DNA of 64,000 bases, taken from Lachnospiraceae bacterium (GTDB lineage Bacteria; Bacillota; Clostridia; Lachnospirales; Lachnospiraceae). Where the stretch lies: the NCBI GenBank assembly GCA_021771695.1, contig JAETON010000011.1:20563-84562 (forward strand). Direction: 5' to 3'. Each line of letters begins with the position of its first letter. Position 1 is the stretch's first letter. Shown here one piece after another: positions 51,050-60,240 of this stretch. The notes beneath the pieces are model-generated. The model did no database searches. It worked only from the letters and a program-made list of their open reading frames with translations, and was not told where the DNA came from. Position numbers and translations under genes: made by a program.

Positions 51050-53815
51050 TTAAAGCAGTTCTCCGAAATGACGGACATAGGCTTTTTTTAAACTTGTTGC
51101 CAAAGTCATATACAGCAGAATACATGGAATCAGATAAGCAAAGTATGCTGCAGGCAATGCAACAAATCCAAGCATAGTTCCAAACACAGTAAACGGAATA
51201 ATGGTCAGAACTATAATTCCAGTCATTGTTAGCAAAGTCACCGGAGCTGATGCACGACTCTGAACAAAAGGTAGCTTTGGAGTACGAATCATGTGAATGA
51301 CTAATGTCTGGCTCCACATAGATTCCACGAACCACCCTGCTTGGAACATCCCGATATACTGTGCCTGAAGCATTGCCAGTTCTGCACCGCTGAAATGAGC
51401 AGGCAAATCATTAAATAATACACCATTCGATACGAACAATGGACAAAATACAAAGTACATAAAAATATAGGTTGTAAAATCAAAGATAGAACTGGTTGGT
51501 CCAATCCAGATCATAAAACTTCCAACACTGGAAGCGTCCCATTTACGAGGTTTGGTAATAAACTCCTCATCCACATTATCCCAAGGAATTGCAGTACAGG
51601 ATAAATCATAAATTAAGTTTAGAAATATAAGATGAACACTCATCATTGGTAAGAAAGGTAGCAAAGCAGATGCAGCAAGCACTGAGAACATATTGCCGAA
51701 GTTGGATGAAGCAGTCATTTTAATGTACTTGATCATGTTGGCATATGTCTTTCGTCCCTCAATAATACCCTGTTCCAAAACCATCAGATCTTTTTCCAAT
51801 AGAATAATGTCAGCAGATTCTTTTGCCACGTCCACGGCGGTATCCACCGAAATACCAATATCGGCGGCTTTCATAGCTGCAGCATCATTAATACCGTCAC
51901 CCATGAAACCGACCGTATGACCATTTTCACGGAGAACAGAAACCACACGGGCTTTCTGATCAGGGGTTAGCTTTGCAAATACATCTGTAGACTCTGCCAC
52001 TCTTGCAAGCTCTGCATCGCCCATTTGTTCCAAATCAGAACCGAGAAGCATATTGCGAACCTCTAATCCCACCTGCTTGCAGATAGTTCGAGTCACTTTG
52101 TCGTTGTCACCTGTCAAAATTTTGGTTATAACACCATGGTCTTTCAGAGCTTTAATAGCATCCGCAGTAGATTCTTTTGGAGGATCAAGGAATGCCAGAT
52201 ATCCAATCAGTACCATATCACACTCATCTTTAACACCAAATGCGCCGATTGGGGAAGGATTACTCTTCTGTGCAATAGCTAGTACGCGGAATCCCTTATC
52301 GTTAAGATTGTCCACTGTCTCCAGAATTCTGTAACGAACGTCATCAGTCAGAGGCTGCACTCCTCCATTACACTCTGCAAACGCACAAATAGAGAGCATT
52401 TCTTCCACAGCACCTTTTGTTACCATCTGGGTCTTACCCTTATTATCCTGTACCACTGTAGTCAGACGACGACGTGTGAAGTCAAAAGGAATCTCATCTA
52501 CTTTCACATAGTTTTCAGACAGGTCAATGAGACGCGAATCTGCGGCTTCCTCTTCCTCCGTCTTATGGATAATTGCCAAATCCATCAGGTTTTTATAGCC
52601 AGTCTGGAAGTAACTATTGAGGTAAGCGTGACGCAGTACTCGCGTATCGTCCTCGCCATTTACATTCAGATGGTATTCCAGCACAACCTTATCCTGGGTC
52701 AGCGTGCCAGTCTTGTCAGTACAGAGAATATCAATAGCACCGAAGTTCTGAATGGAATTGAGGTTTTTAACGATTGTCTGCTTCTTGCTCATGGAAACAG
52801 CGCCTTTCGCAAGACAGGTTGTTACAATCATCGGCAACATTTCTGGTGTCAAACCAACAGCAATAGAAACGCCGAATAAGAAGGCCGCCAACCAATCGCC
52901 CTTGGTGATACCATTGACAAAGAACACCAGCGGAACCATAATGAGCATAAAACGAATCAATACCCAAGAAACGGCATTGACACCCTTGGTAAAGCTTGTT
53001 TCAACCGCTTCTCCAGCAACTGCGGACGCCATAGAGCCAAACAGAGTATGATCGCCAACACAAACAACAACAGCTGTTGCGCTACCAGAAATTACATTAC
53101 TCCCCATAAAAGCAATGTTTGTGTAATCAGTCACGCTTTCTTTCTGAGCACTTACATTGGGTGTTTTTTCAATAGGTTCACTCTCACCAGTAAGACTTGC
53201 CTGACTGACAAACAAATCCTTCGCATCCAAAATACGAACATCCGCCGGAATCATATCTCCAGCAGAAAGATGCACAATATCTCCCACCACCAAATCATCC
53301 ATAGGAAGTTCTTTTTTTTCATAGTTTCTACGAGTAACTGTACAAGTGGTCGTAATCATGGCTAACAATTTCTCTGCTGCATTTCCGCTTCTGGATTCCT
53401 GTACAAAACGAAGCGTACCGGAAATGAATACCATTGTTAAAATGATTACAACAGTCAGGGAATCAAAGTCCTCTGGCACACTGCCAAACAGAGAAAAATA
53501 CGGAAAAATCATATCTGTAATTGTGGATACTAAAGCCAGACAAAATAAAATGGCGGTAAATGGATTGATAAATGCGCCAACCAGTCGTTTTGCCAGAGAT
53601 TTCTTTTTTTCATGAGTGACTTTATTGGTACCATATTTAGCACGACTTACGGATACTTCATCTACTTCTAAGCCACGAAGTGTGGTATGAAGTTTTTTTA
53701 AAACTTCTTTAATAGGATTTGTTGCCGCAAATTGAATGCGGCGGTTCTGTTCGTCACGGATGACTGCTTTTTCTACAGTCTGACGAATAGCCATACGATT
53801 TTCTTTTTTGTTCAT
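51050..53815 (-). CDS. mgtA: Mg2+-translocating P-type ATPase
   Basis: 921 aa, complete. TGES (about residue 209) in the actuator domain, catalytic CTDKTGTLT (Asp about 367), and [11 protein letters not shown] hinge. [21 protein letters not shown] matches the Mg-transporter subclass. Ten membrane segments are expected. It imports Mg2+ (or transports another divalent ion). A structured leader lies directly upstream, with a GGAGG site before ATG 53815. It is the last large gene of the Mg cargo and is followed by a 56-aa membrane peptide. Confidence 0.9.
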   Translation of the reverse strand: MNKKENRMAIRQTVEKAVIRDEQNRRIQFAATNPIKEVLKKLHTTLRGLEVDEVSVSRAKYGTNKVTHEKKKSLAKRLVGAFINPFTAILFCLALVSTITDMIFPYFSLFGSVPEDFDSLTVVIILTMVFISGTLRFVQESRSGNAAEKLLAMITTTCTVTRRNYEKKELPMDDLVVGDIVHLSAGDMIPADVRILDAKDLFVSQASLTGESEPIEKTPNVSAQKESVTDYTNIAFMGSNVISGSATAVVVCVGDHTLFGSMASAVAGEAVETSFTKGVNAVSWVLIRFMLIMVPLVFFVNGITKGDWLAAFLFGVSIAVGLTPEMLPMIVTTCLAKGAVSMSKKQTIVKNLNSIQNFGAIDILCTDKTGTLTQDKVVLEYHLNVNGEDDTRVLRHAYLNSYFQTGYKNLMDLAIIHKTEEEEAADSRLIDLSENYVKVDEIPFDFTRRRLTTVVQDNKGKTQMVTKGAVEEMLSICAFAECNGGVQPLTDDVRYRILETVDNLNDKGFRVLAIAQKSNPSPIGAFGVKDECDMVLIGYLAFLDPPKESTADAIKALKDHGVITKILTGDNDKVTRTICKQVGLEVRNMLLGSDLEQMGDAELARVAESTDVFAKLTPDQKARVVSVLRENGHTVGFMGDGINDAAAMKAADIGISVDTAVDVAKESADIILLEKDLMVLEQGIIEGRKTYANMIKYIKMTASSNFGNMFSVLAASALLPFLPMMSVHLIFLNLIYDLSCTAIPWDNVDEEFITKPRKWDASSVGSFMIWIGPTSSIFDFTTYIFMYFVFCPLFVSNGVLFNDLPAHFSGAELAMLQAQYIGMFQAGWFVESMWSQTLVIHMIRTPKLPFVQSRASAPVTLLTMTGIIVLTIIPFTVFGTMLGFVALPAAYFAYLIPCILLYMTLATSLKKAYVRHFGELL

Positions 53816-53960
53816 TGGTCTTACCTCCTTGAATTTTCATAGGGGCAAGGAATATTATATGAGCGACACGGAATCTCCAAATTCTCATATAATATTCTCT
53901 GCCTTCGTGGACTGACATCAGAGTCCATGTCTTTCACCTCACAATCTTAAAAAAATATCT
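53816..53960 (-). promoter_or_regulatory. Structured mgtA leader
   Basis: The 165-base gap before mgtA carries a perfect 14-bp stem GAATATTATATGAG (53850-53863) / CTCATATAATATTC (53884-53897) with a 20-base loop and outer GGCA/TGCC pairing. Just upstream, TGGACT/AGTCCA (53908-53927) and GACAT/ATGTC (53914-53931) are mutually exclusive hairpins. It does not match the M-box consensus that I remember. It could sense Mg2+ or protect the transcript. Confidence 0.5.
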
Positions 53961-53980
53961 ATGTGAAACCTCAATGTGGA

Positions 53981-54292
53981 TTATTGGTTGCGATAGCGGA
54001 CACTTTTTTCGATATACCAGACATCAAAGCCGGCAACAATCAGCCATGCGATTATTGCAAATACAAACCAGTGGTTTGAAAATCCCGGCAAAAATCCTTT
54101 CATTAAGAATATAATCCCATTTAACGCAATCATTTCTCCAACATTACGACAAAGCGGGACAATATTAATTTTATCTTTCTCCTCCTGCGGCATATTTTTC
54201 CACAGGGAAAGATGACGATATCCTTTTCCAAAGGCCAACCAAAAGCCTGCAAGAGTAAATAAAATTCCAAAAAAGATACATGTAAAATCCAT
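53981..54292 (-). CDS. DUF3784-like membrane protein
   Basis: 103 aa with four hydrophobic segments: CIFFGILFTLAGFWLAFG, MIALNGIIFLMKG and FVFAIIAWLIVAGF. GYRHLSLWKNMPQEEKDKIN with downstream Arg matches DUF3784. It lies in the mgtC operon. Function unknown. Confidence 0.7.
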   Translation of the reverse strand: MDFTCIFFGILFTLAGFWLAFGKGYRHLSLWKNMPQEEKDKINIVPLCRNVGEMIALNGIIFLMKGFLPGFSNHWFVFAIIAWLIVAGFDVWYIEKSVRYRNQ

Positions 54293-54307
54293 CGTTTGTT
54301 CCTCCTT

Positions 54308-54538
54308 TCAATGCTTAAACCTGTTTCTTAGTTTCGTCAGCTTCAGAAGTTTAATGAAGAGCACAATAATAGTAACAGCAAGAATAAACCAGATCACAAT
54401 ACTCACCTGATACCATATCTTAAAGATTACCATTCTTTGTTCAAAGAAATTCCAACCCAAATAGCTACATAAGATTGTAAATACAGGGTAGAAAGCAAAA
54501 AGAATTGCTCGTTTCAAATCTTCGATTTCTCTCCTCAC
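54308..54538 (-). CDS. Small membrane protein between mgtC and DUF3784 gene
   Basis: 76 aa with two hydrophobic segments (AILFAFYPVFTILCSYLGW and VSIVIWFILAVTIIVLFIKL) and a basic end. Its ATG adjoins the mgtC stop. No family recognised. It may help MgtC or MgtA; inference from context. Confidence 0.65.
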   Translation of the reverse strand: MRREIEDLKRAILFAFYPVFTILCSYLGWNFFEQRMVIFKIWYQVSIVIWFILAVTIIVLFIKLLKLTKLRNRFKH

Positions 54539-55225
54539 TCACAACACCTCCCAACCAGCACTAATCACTTCCGGAATTACCAATACCTGCCCAACGATTC
54601 CTTCTAAAATATTGTTTTTGGATTTTCCGACAGAGCAGTATTCTGCGACAATCTCAACCTTGTCACCAACCACATCACCGCTTTCCAGATTGTTCAAAAA
54701 GAGCGTCTTACAGGAATTGCTGTTAATCAGCAATAAGCGTATATCCTGCTCTGCCTTTTCCTGACATGTAACCGAAATACGATACTGCTTTTCAGATTCA
54801 TCACTGGAAGTAATTGGGTGAAACTTTCTTGCAAAGGGACGTAGAATCAGGTTGGAACCAATTAAAATAGTAGCGGCGGTGATCGCCATTGCATACATTC
54901 CCGTACTTGCAAGAATTCCAATCGCTGCAGTACACCATAAGGTGGCAGCGGTATTCATTCCACGTACTGTCCCTCTGTCCTTGAAAATAACACCACTGCA
55001 TAAAAAACCAACACCGGATATAATACTGCTTCCGACACGGAATACCTGATCCGAACCGTAGAGCATAGGAAACAAGGTAAAGAAACTTGTACCCATGCAG
55101 ATTAACACATTGATACGAATACCTGCAGGATGACCAGTCAATTGCCGTTCTAATCCAATAAGAAATCCAAGTGTTAAGGAGAGGGCAATTCTCAAAATAA
55201 AATCTGTGTAAAACATATGAAACAC
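54539..55225 (-). CDS. mgtC: MgtC/SapB family membrane protein
   Basis: 228 aa. FLIGLERQLTGHPAGIRINVLICMGTSFFTL, SIISGVGFLCSGVIFKDRGTVRGMNTAATLWCTAAIG are conserved MgtC signatures; a soluble C-terminal domain follows. MgtC proteins adapt cells to low Mg2+ or acid and can inhibit F1Fo ATPase in intracellular pathogens. It is the first gene after the promoter carrying regulator direct repeats and likely belongs to its regulon. Confidence 0.92.
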   Translation of the reverse strand: MFHMFYTDFILRIALSLTLGFLIGLERQLTGHPAGIRINVLICMGTSFFTLFPMLYGSDQVFRVGSSIISGVGFLCSGVIFKDRGTVRGMNTAATLWCTAAIGILASTGMYAMAITAATILIGSNLILRPFARKFHPITSSDESEKQYRISVTCQEKAEQDIRLLLINSNSCKTLFLNNLESGDVVGDKVEIVAEYCSVGKSKNNILEGIVGQVLVIPEVISAGWEVL

Positions 55226-55243
55226 CTCCCTTTAACTACTAAC

Positions 55244-55300
55244 AGTATATAAAAAATCCAAATACAATCCTATGGCTAAAGTCTTGCGATTTTCTTGCGA
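55244..55300 (-). promoter_or_regulatory. Regulated promoter of mgtC operon with direct repeats
   Basis: On the minus strand two copies of TCGCAAGA with 11-base spacing (55282-55289 and 55293-55300) lie 10 bases upstream of a -35-like TAGGAT (55267-55272), with TATACT at 55244-55249. Tandem direct repeats with 11-base period are typical of OmpR-family sites, so the winged-helix protein at 55354 probably activates here. Confidence 0.7.
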
Positions 55301-55305
55301 TTTGG

Positions 55306-55350
55306 TAAGAAAATAGACGGACTGAAACCGAAAATGGTCTTAGTCCGTCT
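55306..55350 (-). terminator. Terminator of winged-helix regulator gene
   Basis: AGACGGACT/AGTCCGTCT stem followed by ATTTTCTT on the minus strand, directly after the regulator gene. It separates the two operons of the cargo. Confidence 0.75.
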
Positions 55351-55353
55351 TTG

Positions 55354-55860
55354 TCATATCTGATCATTAAATTTGTATCCAATACCCCAGATGGTCAAAA
55401 TATATGTGGGACAATCCGGAGCAGGTTCAATCTTTTTTCGCAACTTCCGGATAAAAGCCATAATGTTGCTGTTATCCAGAATATAATCTTCCTCCCATAC
55501 GGCACGATAAATCTGTTCCTTTGTAAAAACTTCACCTTTGTTCTGGACAAGAAAGTACAAAATATCAAATTCCTTTGGAGTCAGGTTGACTTCAGAACCT
55601 TTTATCAGTACTTTTCTGCCTCTTGGATAAATTTCCAGATCCCCTGCCAGGATTCTATCTGACAGAGTACCCACTGGCCAATCGCTTTCTTCTGATGCTC
55701 CTAACAATAACGAAGATACCTCTCCACGAATCATCTCCTGAATACCAGAAAGTAAATCCTTCGCACAATCACTGTCCGGTGGATCTCTTAGTAGTTTTTC
55801 TAATAGCCAGATTTCAAGAGCCGAATCCATCGGAATATAACTAATATTCTTTTTCATCAT
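55354..55860 (-). CDS. Orphan winged-helix regulator of Mg cargo
   Basis: 168 aa. The C-terminal ~95 residues are an OmpR-type DNA-binding domain (LTPKEFDILYFLVQNKGEVFTKEQIYRAVWEED, FIRKLRKKIEPAP, YILTIWGIGYKFND). The N-terminus (SALEIWLLEKLLRDPPDSDCAK) is not a receiver domain and lacks an aspartate site. It directly follows mgtA2, ten bases away. It probably regulates the two promoters that carry TCTTGC repeats. Signal sensing is unknown. Confidence 0.78.
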   Translation of the reverse strand: MMKKNISYIPMDSALEIWLLEKLLRDPPDSDCAKDLLSGIQEMIRGEVSSLLLGASEESDWPVGTLSDRILAGDLEIYPRGRKVLIKGSEVNLTPKEFDILYFLVQNKGEVFTKEQIYRAVWEEDYILDNSNIMAFIRKLRKKIEPAPDCPTYILTIWGIGYKFNDQI

Positions 55861-55872
55861 GAATGCCTCCTC

Positions 55873-58536
55873 TTAAATCAACTCTTGATATTTTTTCTTA
55901 TAAAAATATTTGGCTACTGAATTCAGCAGCATATAGAGAGATACCACCAGCAGTAAAAATACGAAATACCAAAGAGGTAATTTCGTCAGTCCAAACAACG
56001 ACGCACCGCCGACAAATGTAAGGGAAGTAAAAGCAATAATCCCCACTAGAGTTATAGAAATGACCGGTGCAGATGCCCTGCTCTGGAAAAAAGGAATCTT
56101 GGAAGTTCGCAGAAAATGTAAAATCAAAACCTGTGTCCACATAGATTCCAAAAACCATCCAGTCTGAAACAGTGCTACATACTGAAGTTGCAGGGAAGGA
56201 TCTGTAAGCTGCAGATAGGTTGCCCCTCCACATAGCATCGGACATAGGAAATAATACAAAAATAGGAAGGTGACAATATCAAACAGAGAACTGATCGGTC
56301 CGAAAGACAGCATAAACTGTCTCAGTGTTTTGCCGGACCAGTCTCTTGGGGACAGCATCTCTTCCTCATCTACATTGTCCCAAGGAAGCACAATACACAA
56401 CGTATCATACAGCAGATTCAAAAGCAGAATCTGAATTGAAGTCATAGGCAGGAACGGTAAAAAGGCACTGGCACAAATGATGGAAAAAATATTTCCAAAG
56501 TTAGAGCTAGCGGTGATTTTAATATATTTCAGCATATTGGTAAAAGTTTTTCGCCCCTCCATTACACCTTGCTCCAAAACATTCAAGTCCTTTTGCAGCA
56601 AAACCACATCGGCAGCATCTTTTGCTGCGTCCACTGCCGTATCTACAGAGATTCCCACATTTGCTTCATTCAGTGCCGGAATGTCGTTGACTCCATCACC
56701 AAGAAATCCCACGGAATGACCATTATCCTGCATAGCAGAGACAAGACGCACCTTATGTCCCGGAGTAAGCTCTGCAAAAACATGAGTATGTTCCACAGCC
56801 TTTTTAAGTTCACAGTCTGTCATTTCATCCAGTTGAGTACCAGTTAAGATACGCTCTGTATAAATACCCACCCGGCGGCAAACAGACACAGCAATCGCTG
56901 CCTGGTCCCCTGTCAGAATCTTAGGGATAACTTTTAATCTTTTGAGTGCAGTTACAGACTCCTTTGCTGTCTGCTTTGGTGCATCAAAGAAGGATAGATA
57001 GCCAACTAGAGTCATGCCCCATTCGTCATCAGGAGTTATTTTCTTTTGCGCTCCCACATTTTTTCGTGCCACCGCAATGACCTTCATTCCGTCCTGTAAC
57101 ATTTCACCTACTACAGAAGATACACTCTGTCTCGCATCCTGCCCCATGGGGAGAAGTTTTCCACGATATTCTACATGGTTGCAGCGTGAGAATATATGTT
57201 CAATATCACCTTTCATAATAAGCTGACTATTCCCATTGCTATCCTGTACAAGTGTACTGACAAACTTACGAGCATAGTCAAAGGGAATTTCATCAGCTTT
57301 TTGGAATTTTGTCAGAAGATTTGCGTAATGGGCTTCCCGCCCTGGCATGGTATTGCAGGCAAGAATGGCATTATCAATGGTATTGCAGACACCAGAATGA
57401 TAGCAGCTATTCAGATAAGCAAGATCAAGAACCTCTGCATTTTCATTTCCAAAAATATCCATATAATATTCCAGCAGGATGCTTTCATTGGTAAGTGTTC
57501 CTGTTTTATCCATACAAAGCACATCCATGCTACCAAAGCTCTGCATGGCATTAATATCCTTGATAATGGTCTGCTTTTTGCTCATAGCAAGACTTCCTTT
57601 GGCAAGGCAGGCTGTAATAACCATAGGAAGCATTTCCGGCATCAGACCTACAGCAACTGACAGGGCGAAAGCAAAAGATTCCATCCATTTTCCATCAGTA
57701 ATCCCCAGTAATATAAATACAATGGGAACTAATATCGCCATAAAACGTATCATCACCCAGGCGATGGAATCGGCTCCTTTTTTAAAGGAATTTTTATCAT
57801 CAGAATCCGGTTTGGTAAATCCTCCATACAGGGTATCTTTGCCTACTGCCAGTACAATGCCTTCCCCTTTTCCACTGATGACTGTGGTTGCCATAAAAGC
57901 GAGGTTTTCAAGCTGAGTCAGTGTATCCTGCTCTCCGTAACTGAGTTTTCGGCAGCTCTTTTCAATGATGGCGCTCTCGCCAGTAATCGCAGCCTGAGAG
58001 ATAAAGAGATCCGTAATCTTCGTCAATCTGATATCCGCCGGAACACGATCACCTGCAGAGAATAGTACAATATCCCCTACCACTAATTCTTCGCCAGGAA
58101 TCTCTATTAACTTTCCATCACGCCTCACTGTGACGCTTTCATGAACTAGGCGATCAAGCTGAGCAGCAGCGCTCTTTGCTCGCAGCTCCTGAATCAGACG
58201 AATTACGCCACTAATTACGATCATGGAAAAGATGATAATGGCGGTAGTAGCATTTCTCGCAAAATTGGATGCTACGAAAACATCCGTAACAAGAGAAACA
58301 ATGCCCAGAACAAAAAGAATCACATGAAACGGGTTAATAAATGCCCGTCTCAACCGTTGCATCGTCGTATCATTTTTCCGCCCATTGAAGCTGTTCGCTC
58401 CGTATTTCTCCCGCATTGAACCGATTTGCTCAATGGATAAACCATCCGGAGATGAGCCAATGTCTCGATAAATTTCTGATGTTCTACAGTATGCGTATTT
58501 TTTGATACGACTATCAAATAGTGTTGCTTTTGACAC
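55873..58536 (-). CDS. mgtA: Mg2+-type P-type ATPase, second copy
   Basis: 887 aa, complete. TGES (about residue 185), catalytic MDKTGTLT (Asp about 343), GDGVNDIPALNEANVG hinge, and AVGLMPEMLPMVITACLAKG. It is clearly paralogous to the 921-aa protein but diverged. The Mg-transporter subclass is assigned by pattern; other divalent ions are possible. It is first in an operon with the winged-helix regulator, and its promoter carries the direct repeats. Confidence 0.88.
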   Translation of the reverse strand: MSKATLFDSRIKKYAYCRTSEIYRDIGSSPDGLSIEQIGSMREKYGANSFNGRKNDTTMQRLRRAFINPFHVILFVLGIVSLVTDVFVASNFARNATTAIIIFSMIVISGVIRLIQELRAKSAAAQLDRLVHESVTVRRDGKLIEIPGEELVVGDIVLFSAGDRVPADIRLTKITDLFISQAAITGESAIIEKSCRKLSYGEQDTLTQLENLAFMATTVISGKGEGIVLAVGKDTLYGGFTKPDSDDKNSFKKGADSIAWVMIRFMAILVPIVFILLGITDGKWMESFAFALSVAVGLMPEMLPMVITACLAKGSLAMSKKQTIIKDINAMQSFGSMDVLCMDKTGTLTNESILLEYYMDIFGNENAEVLDLAYLNSCYHSGVCNTIDNAILACNTMPGREAHYANLLTKFQKADEIPFDYARKFVSTLVQDSNGNSQLIMKGDIEHIFSRCNHVEYRGKLLPMGQDARQSVSSVVGEMLQDGMKVIAVARKNVGAQKKITPDDEWGMTLVGYLSFFDAPKQTAKESVTALKRLKVIPKILTGDQAAIAVSVCRRVGIYTERILTGTQLDEMTDCELKKAVEHTHVFAELTPGHKVRLVSAMQDNGHSVGFLGDGVNDIPALNEANVGISVDTAVDAAKDAADVVLLQKDLNVLEQGVMEGRKTFTNMLKYIKITASSNFGNIFSIICASAFLPFLPMTSIQILLLNLLYDTLCIVLPWDNVDEEEMLSPRDWSGKTLRQFMLSFGPISSLFDIVTFLFLYYFLCPMLCGGATYLQLTDPSLQLQYVALFQTGWFLESMWTQVLILHFLRTSKIPFFQSRASAPVISITLVGIIAFTSLTFVGGASLFGLTKLPLWYFVFLLLVVSLYMLLNSVAKYFYKKKYQELI

Positions 58537-58571
58537 GAAACATCCCCTCCTTTATAAGTATAAGTAATAAC

Positions 58572-58625
58572 ATTTTAACACAGTGTTCTGAAAATGCTAT
58601 ATTTATATTCTTGCTTTTTTCTTGC
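58572..58625 (-). promoter_or_regulatory. Regulated promoter of mgtA2-regulator operon
   Basis: Minus-strand direct repeats GCAAGA (58609-58614 and 58620-58625) have an 11-base period, as upstream of mgtC. The TAAAAT at 58572-58577 is at the same distance (about 32 bases) as TATACT from the mgtC repeats. The matched layout supports one regulator for both. Confidence 0.65.
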
Positions 58626-58628
58626 AAT

Positions 58629-58838
58629 TTACTTTGATATGGCATTTTTCAGCTCGATCAAATCCGTCTCGTTAGGGCGAGATAAATCCTTATCAAAGTT
58701 TTCAACCATTCCTTCTAAATTTGGAGCACGGATGGATACGGCAAGCATTTTCTCATAGCGCTCTCGCACATAAATAGGCATTTCCCCTTGACACATATGA
58801 GTGCTGACAAACTTCTTCTTGGTTTTCACCTTGACCAT
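58629..58838 (-). CDS. Hypothetical 69-aa protein or remnant
   Basis: Frame with ATG 58838 and no strong ribosome site: basic start (KVKTKKKFVSTHMCQGEMPIYV), then RERYEKMLAVSIRAPNLEGM and an acidic end. It is bounded by the Mg cargo promoter. No domain recognised; it may be the trimmed end of a backbone gene lost when the cargo entered. Confidence 0.4.
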   Translation of the reverse strand: MVKVKTKKKFVSTHMCQGEMPIYVRERYEKMLAVSIRAPNLEGMVENFDKDLSRPNETDLIELKNAISK

Positions 58839-59277
58839 GTATCAAATTTAAATGAACTACTTAGAAAAGTTGCTCATAATAATATTTGTATTATGAGTGA
58901 TAGAATGACAAAAGTGGCAGTATGGAAACCGAGTGTAAAAACAATACAATTAGTTTGTATGGAATATCTGAACTACATAATTGACCACTCTGTAATTTAT
59001 GAAAAAATACAATGCGCAAATTGGAACGGGACAGAAGAAACCAATAGTATTTTTAATAATTCCCCTTCACCATTGATTACTCTTATCTATTCTTGCGATT
59101 TACAACAAAATAAAACAACATAAATTTTAAATACGTTGACTGGCATAATTCATATGTATAGTAAGTCTACAATTAAGATGCGCTTTTTCTAATCCAAATA
59201 TATTAAGAAAAAAATTTTGCGAAGCCATTAATACTTTGTTTAAGATGTCTTTCATAAATATAAAGAATAATGCTCTT
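58839..59277. other. Intergenic between Mg cargo and orf13
   Basis: A plus-strand frame (58788-59123, 111 codons) reads protein-like in parts (TKVAVWKPSVKTIQLV, YIIDHSVIYEK) but has no ribosome site or domain. Minus-strand frames are short. I call no gene; a decayed insert is possible. Confidence 0.3.
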
Positions 59278-59315
59278 AACAAAAGCGTGCAAATTCCTAA
59301 AGAAATGCACGCTTT
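59278..59315 (-). terminator. Terminator of orf13 operon
   Basis: Perfect AAAGCGTGCA/TGCACGCTTT stem with 14-base loop, ending TTTTGTT on the minus strand, 7 bases after the orf13 stop. Confidence 0.8.
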
Positions 59316-59321
59316 CAATAA

Positions 59322-60224
59322 TTATCCTATAATCTTCCAATTGCTCTCCTTATGTAGCACTAATTCAAACTGCGATACCTGTGTTACCTTTGTCTGATTA
59401 TCAATGAATTTCACGGCAACCTTGACTTTCACATTGTCCCCATCAACCGTAAAGATAGGGTTTACCAATTCAGAATAGAGGTAGTCCCTGCCGATAGACT
59501 CAAGCACATTTCCAGACACATAGTAAGCAAGCTCCTTTTCTGTGGCTGTTGGGTATAGCTTAAAGAAAGTTTCCAGAAATGCAGTAGCGTCATTTATGGT
59601 ATCCGCGTCTACACTTGCGTCTGCTTCTGGTGTCTTTGGTTCATAGTCTGATTTCTCGATTGCTGGTGCAAGGGTAGGGTTCTGAATAATTACCATATTC
59701 CCGCCAGCGTCCACATGAACTTTTACGGTATAGGTTGCCTTAACCGCTGTTGTCTGTTCCCCCTCTTTTATCTGCTGATCTACTTCGTAGGTAGCGGAAA
59801 AAGTGTCCGTTCCAGACTGTTCAATGCTCCATACAATCACATCTGTAATGGCAGAGCTGGTCGGTATATCCGTTCTAATGGTATCCATATTCAAGTCCTG
59901 CAATTCCTTTGTCAGATAACCGCTGATTGCCTGCGTCCTTGCGTCAATCGCTTCTTTGCTGTTACTCCATGTGTAATAGGACTTTGCAAAATTCTTCACG
60001 AAATTTTCTATCCCGTTGGTGTCCTGCAAGCGAAGCTCAATCACTTCTTTTTCATGGGTCGTGTGCTGGTCAATAGCGGTAAAATTCTTATATACTCCAA
60101 AGCTCACGCTTGCAATAAGCACCACCCACAATGCAATCACGGTTTTCTTATGTGTGCCTACCTTGACAGTACGTACCTTTTTTTCTTTGACATTTTCTGT
60201 CTGTTTCTTATTCTTCTTAAACAT
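59322..60224 (-). CDS. orf13: Tn916 Orf13-like transfer protein (TcpC/VirB8-like)
   Basis: 300 aa. Basic N-terminus (MFKKNKKQTENVKEKK) and one membrane segment (TVIALWVVLIASVSFGVY), then two NTF2-like outer domains (ATYEVDQQIKEGEQ, FLETFFKLYPTATEKELAYYVSG). This is Tn916 Orf13/TcpC, a VirB8-like channel component. ATG 60224 is 10 bases from AAAGGA; a TTG at 60233 is too close. It is last in the orf16-13 order. Confidence 0.92.
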   Translation of the reverse strand: MFKKNKKQTENVKEKKVRTVKVGTHKKTVIALWVVLIASVSFGVYKNFTAIDQHTTHEKEVIELRLQDTNGIENFVKNFAKSYYTWSNSKEAIDARTQAISGYLTKELQDLNMDTIRTDIPTSSAITDVIVWSIEQSGTDTFSATYEVDQQIKEGEQTTAVKATYTVKVHVDAGGNMVIIQNPTLAPAIEKSDYEPKTPEADASVDADTINDATAFLETFFKLYPTATEKELAYYVSGNVLESIGRDYLYSELVNPIFTVDGDNVKVKVAVKFIDNQTKVTQVSQFELVLHKESNWKIIG

Positions 60225-60240
60225 ATTTTTCAAGTCCTTT

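Noticed and set aside
53816..53960. M-box or other known Mg2+ riboswitch
   Set aside because: The conserved M-box core elements that I know are not seen; only long simple stems are present.
58788..59123. Plus-strand 111-codon frame between Mg cargo and orf13
   Set aside because: Protein-like in places but no start signal or domain; could be a remnant, so not called as a gene.
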